From Phycisphaerae bacterium (GTDB taxonomy: Bacteria; Planctomycetota; Phycisphaerae; Phycisphaerales; SM1A02): DNA of 63,613 nt. Both the position numbers and the translations under genes were made by a program. Positions within the stretch are counted from its first letter, which is position 1, and the number at the start of each line of letters is the position of its first letter. The stretch lies in contig JAEUIT010000099.1 of the NCBI GenBank assembly GCA_016795035.1, forward strand, positions 1 through 63,613, given 5' to 3'. Below are positions 63,389 to 63,613 of the stretch, in pieces. Below the pieces are notes generated by a model. The model was not told the DNA's origin and searched no databases. It saw only the letters and a program-made list of their open reading frames with translations.

Positions 63389-63613
63389 TGCCGGCGCAGC
63401 CGGCGGAGGGGGCGGCCCGCAACGACGAGAGCCGCACCGCGCCGTGAGCGCCCATCTCACTCCTCCCCCAAACGAAGTGTTCGGACCGGGCACATCCTTG
63501 GCAGGCGTGCGGAGACATCCTTGGCACCCCGAACGCGGTTCGGGGATCGTTTCGCGCCTCATCCGAGGTGCGTCCAAATGCCATGGGAAGAACGCTCCGT
63601 GCTTGAACAACGT
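63389..63613. repeat. 3' end of window: repeat fragments
   Basis: A partial second copy of the CTCCCCCAAACGAAGT sequence lies at about 63464-63480, a 12-bp direct repeat ACATCCTTGGCA at 63492-63503 and 63515-63526, and a CCCCGAAC/GTTCGGGG hairpin at about 63527-63545. No coding frame is convincing. Confidence 0.6.

Noticed and set aside
63357..63613. Open frames at the right edge of the window
   Set aside because: They consist of hairpin repeats and lack any recognisable start context or domain.

Overview
The window is high-G+C bacterial DNA (roughly two thirds G+C by eye) and looks like a planctomycete, most likely of the class Phycisphaerae. Three secreted proteins end in the paired dockerin-like Asn/Asp-Gly repeats (LLGAWG type) that are typical of that group. 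A DUF1501 protein with a twin-arginine signal, a TIGR02999-type ECF sigma factor next to a Ser/Thr kinase, and hpnCDE squalene genes fit the same picture. No phage gene, transposase, CRISPR array or rRNA operon is visible; there is one tRNA.

Layout. 1-9.5 kb holds surface and signalling genes: a DUF1800-like tail, DUF1501, a dockerin-type secreted protein, a kinase/sigma pair and a Cys-rich secreted protein with seven repeats. 9.7-16.1 kb holds an HMA-domain protein, NrnA-like phosphoesterase, RibF and a large glutamate dehydrogenase. 16.2-22.1 kb holds a Kelch/Ig/dockerin protein, a methyltransferase, an OprO/P-like porin and a zinc-ribbon membrane protein bracketed by two copies of a repeat. 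22.1-30 kb holds small enzymes and envelope proteins. 30-35.7 kb is an isoprenoid block: hpnC-hpnD-hpnE-queG, divergent from ispH, so the last MEP-pathway enzyme sits beside the squalene-forming enzymes. 35.8-47.9 kb holds RlmN, a very large 2-oxoacid:ferredoxin oxidoreductase-like protein with no visible cofactor sites, MddA (dimethylsulfide formation), a HAD phosphatase, an APH-like kinase, a TPR protein, an RluD-type synthase and a DUF4261 protein. 48-56.6 kb is mostly housekeeping: ychF, aat, an aldehyde dehydrogenase, tRNA-Gln, then glmU-prs-rplY-pth-rpsF-ssb. 56.8-63.3 kb holds two consecutive S9 prolyl-oligopeptidase-family proteins.

The unusual content is in short repeats. (1) The octamer CTGCAACG, usually extended to CTGCAACG-NN-GA(G), occurs about 49 times on the two strands where base composition predicts two or three; it lies in linkers, in genes and between genes, and once as an inverted pair between genes. 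This resembles the distribution of DNA-uptake sequences. (2) Arrays of 7-bp units (GGAGTCA, GGATTCA, GGGTTCR, GGATCAA) form long inverted repeats that fill many intergenic gaps; one module supplies the last nine codons and the stop of two unrelated genes. (3) Four 22-nt hairpins follow the glutamate dehydrogenase gene and differ only by changes that keep pairing as G-U in the sense RNA. (4) An interspersed palindromic repeat containing GTTCATCTGTGG occurs five times, once as a 251-bp tandem duplication and once as a direct pair flanking a gene of lower G+C.

Coordinates and motif counts were read by eye, so a pattern search may change counts slightly.
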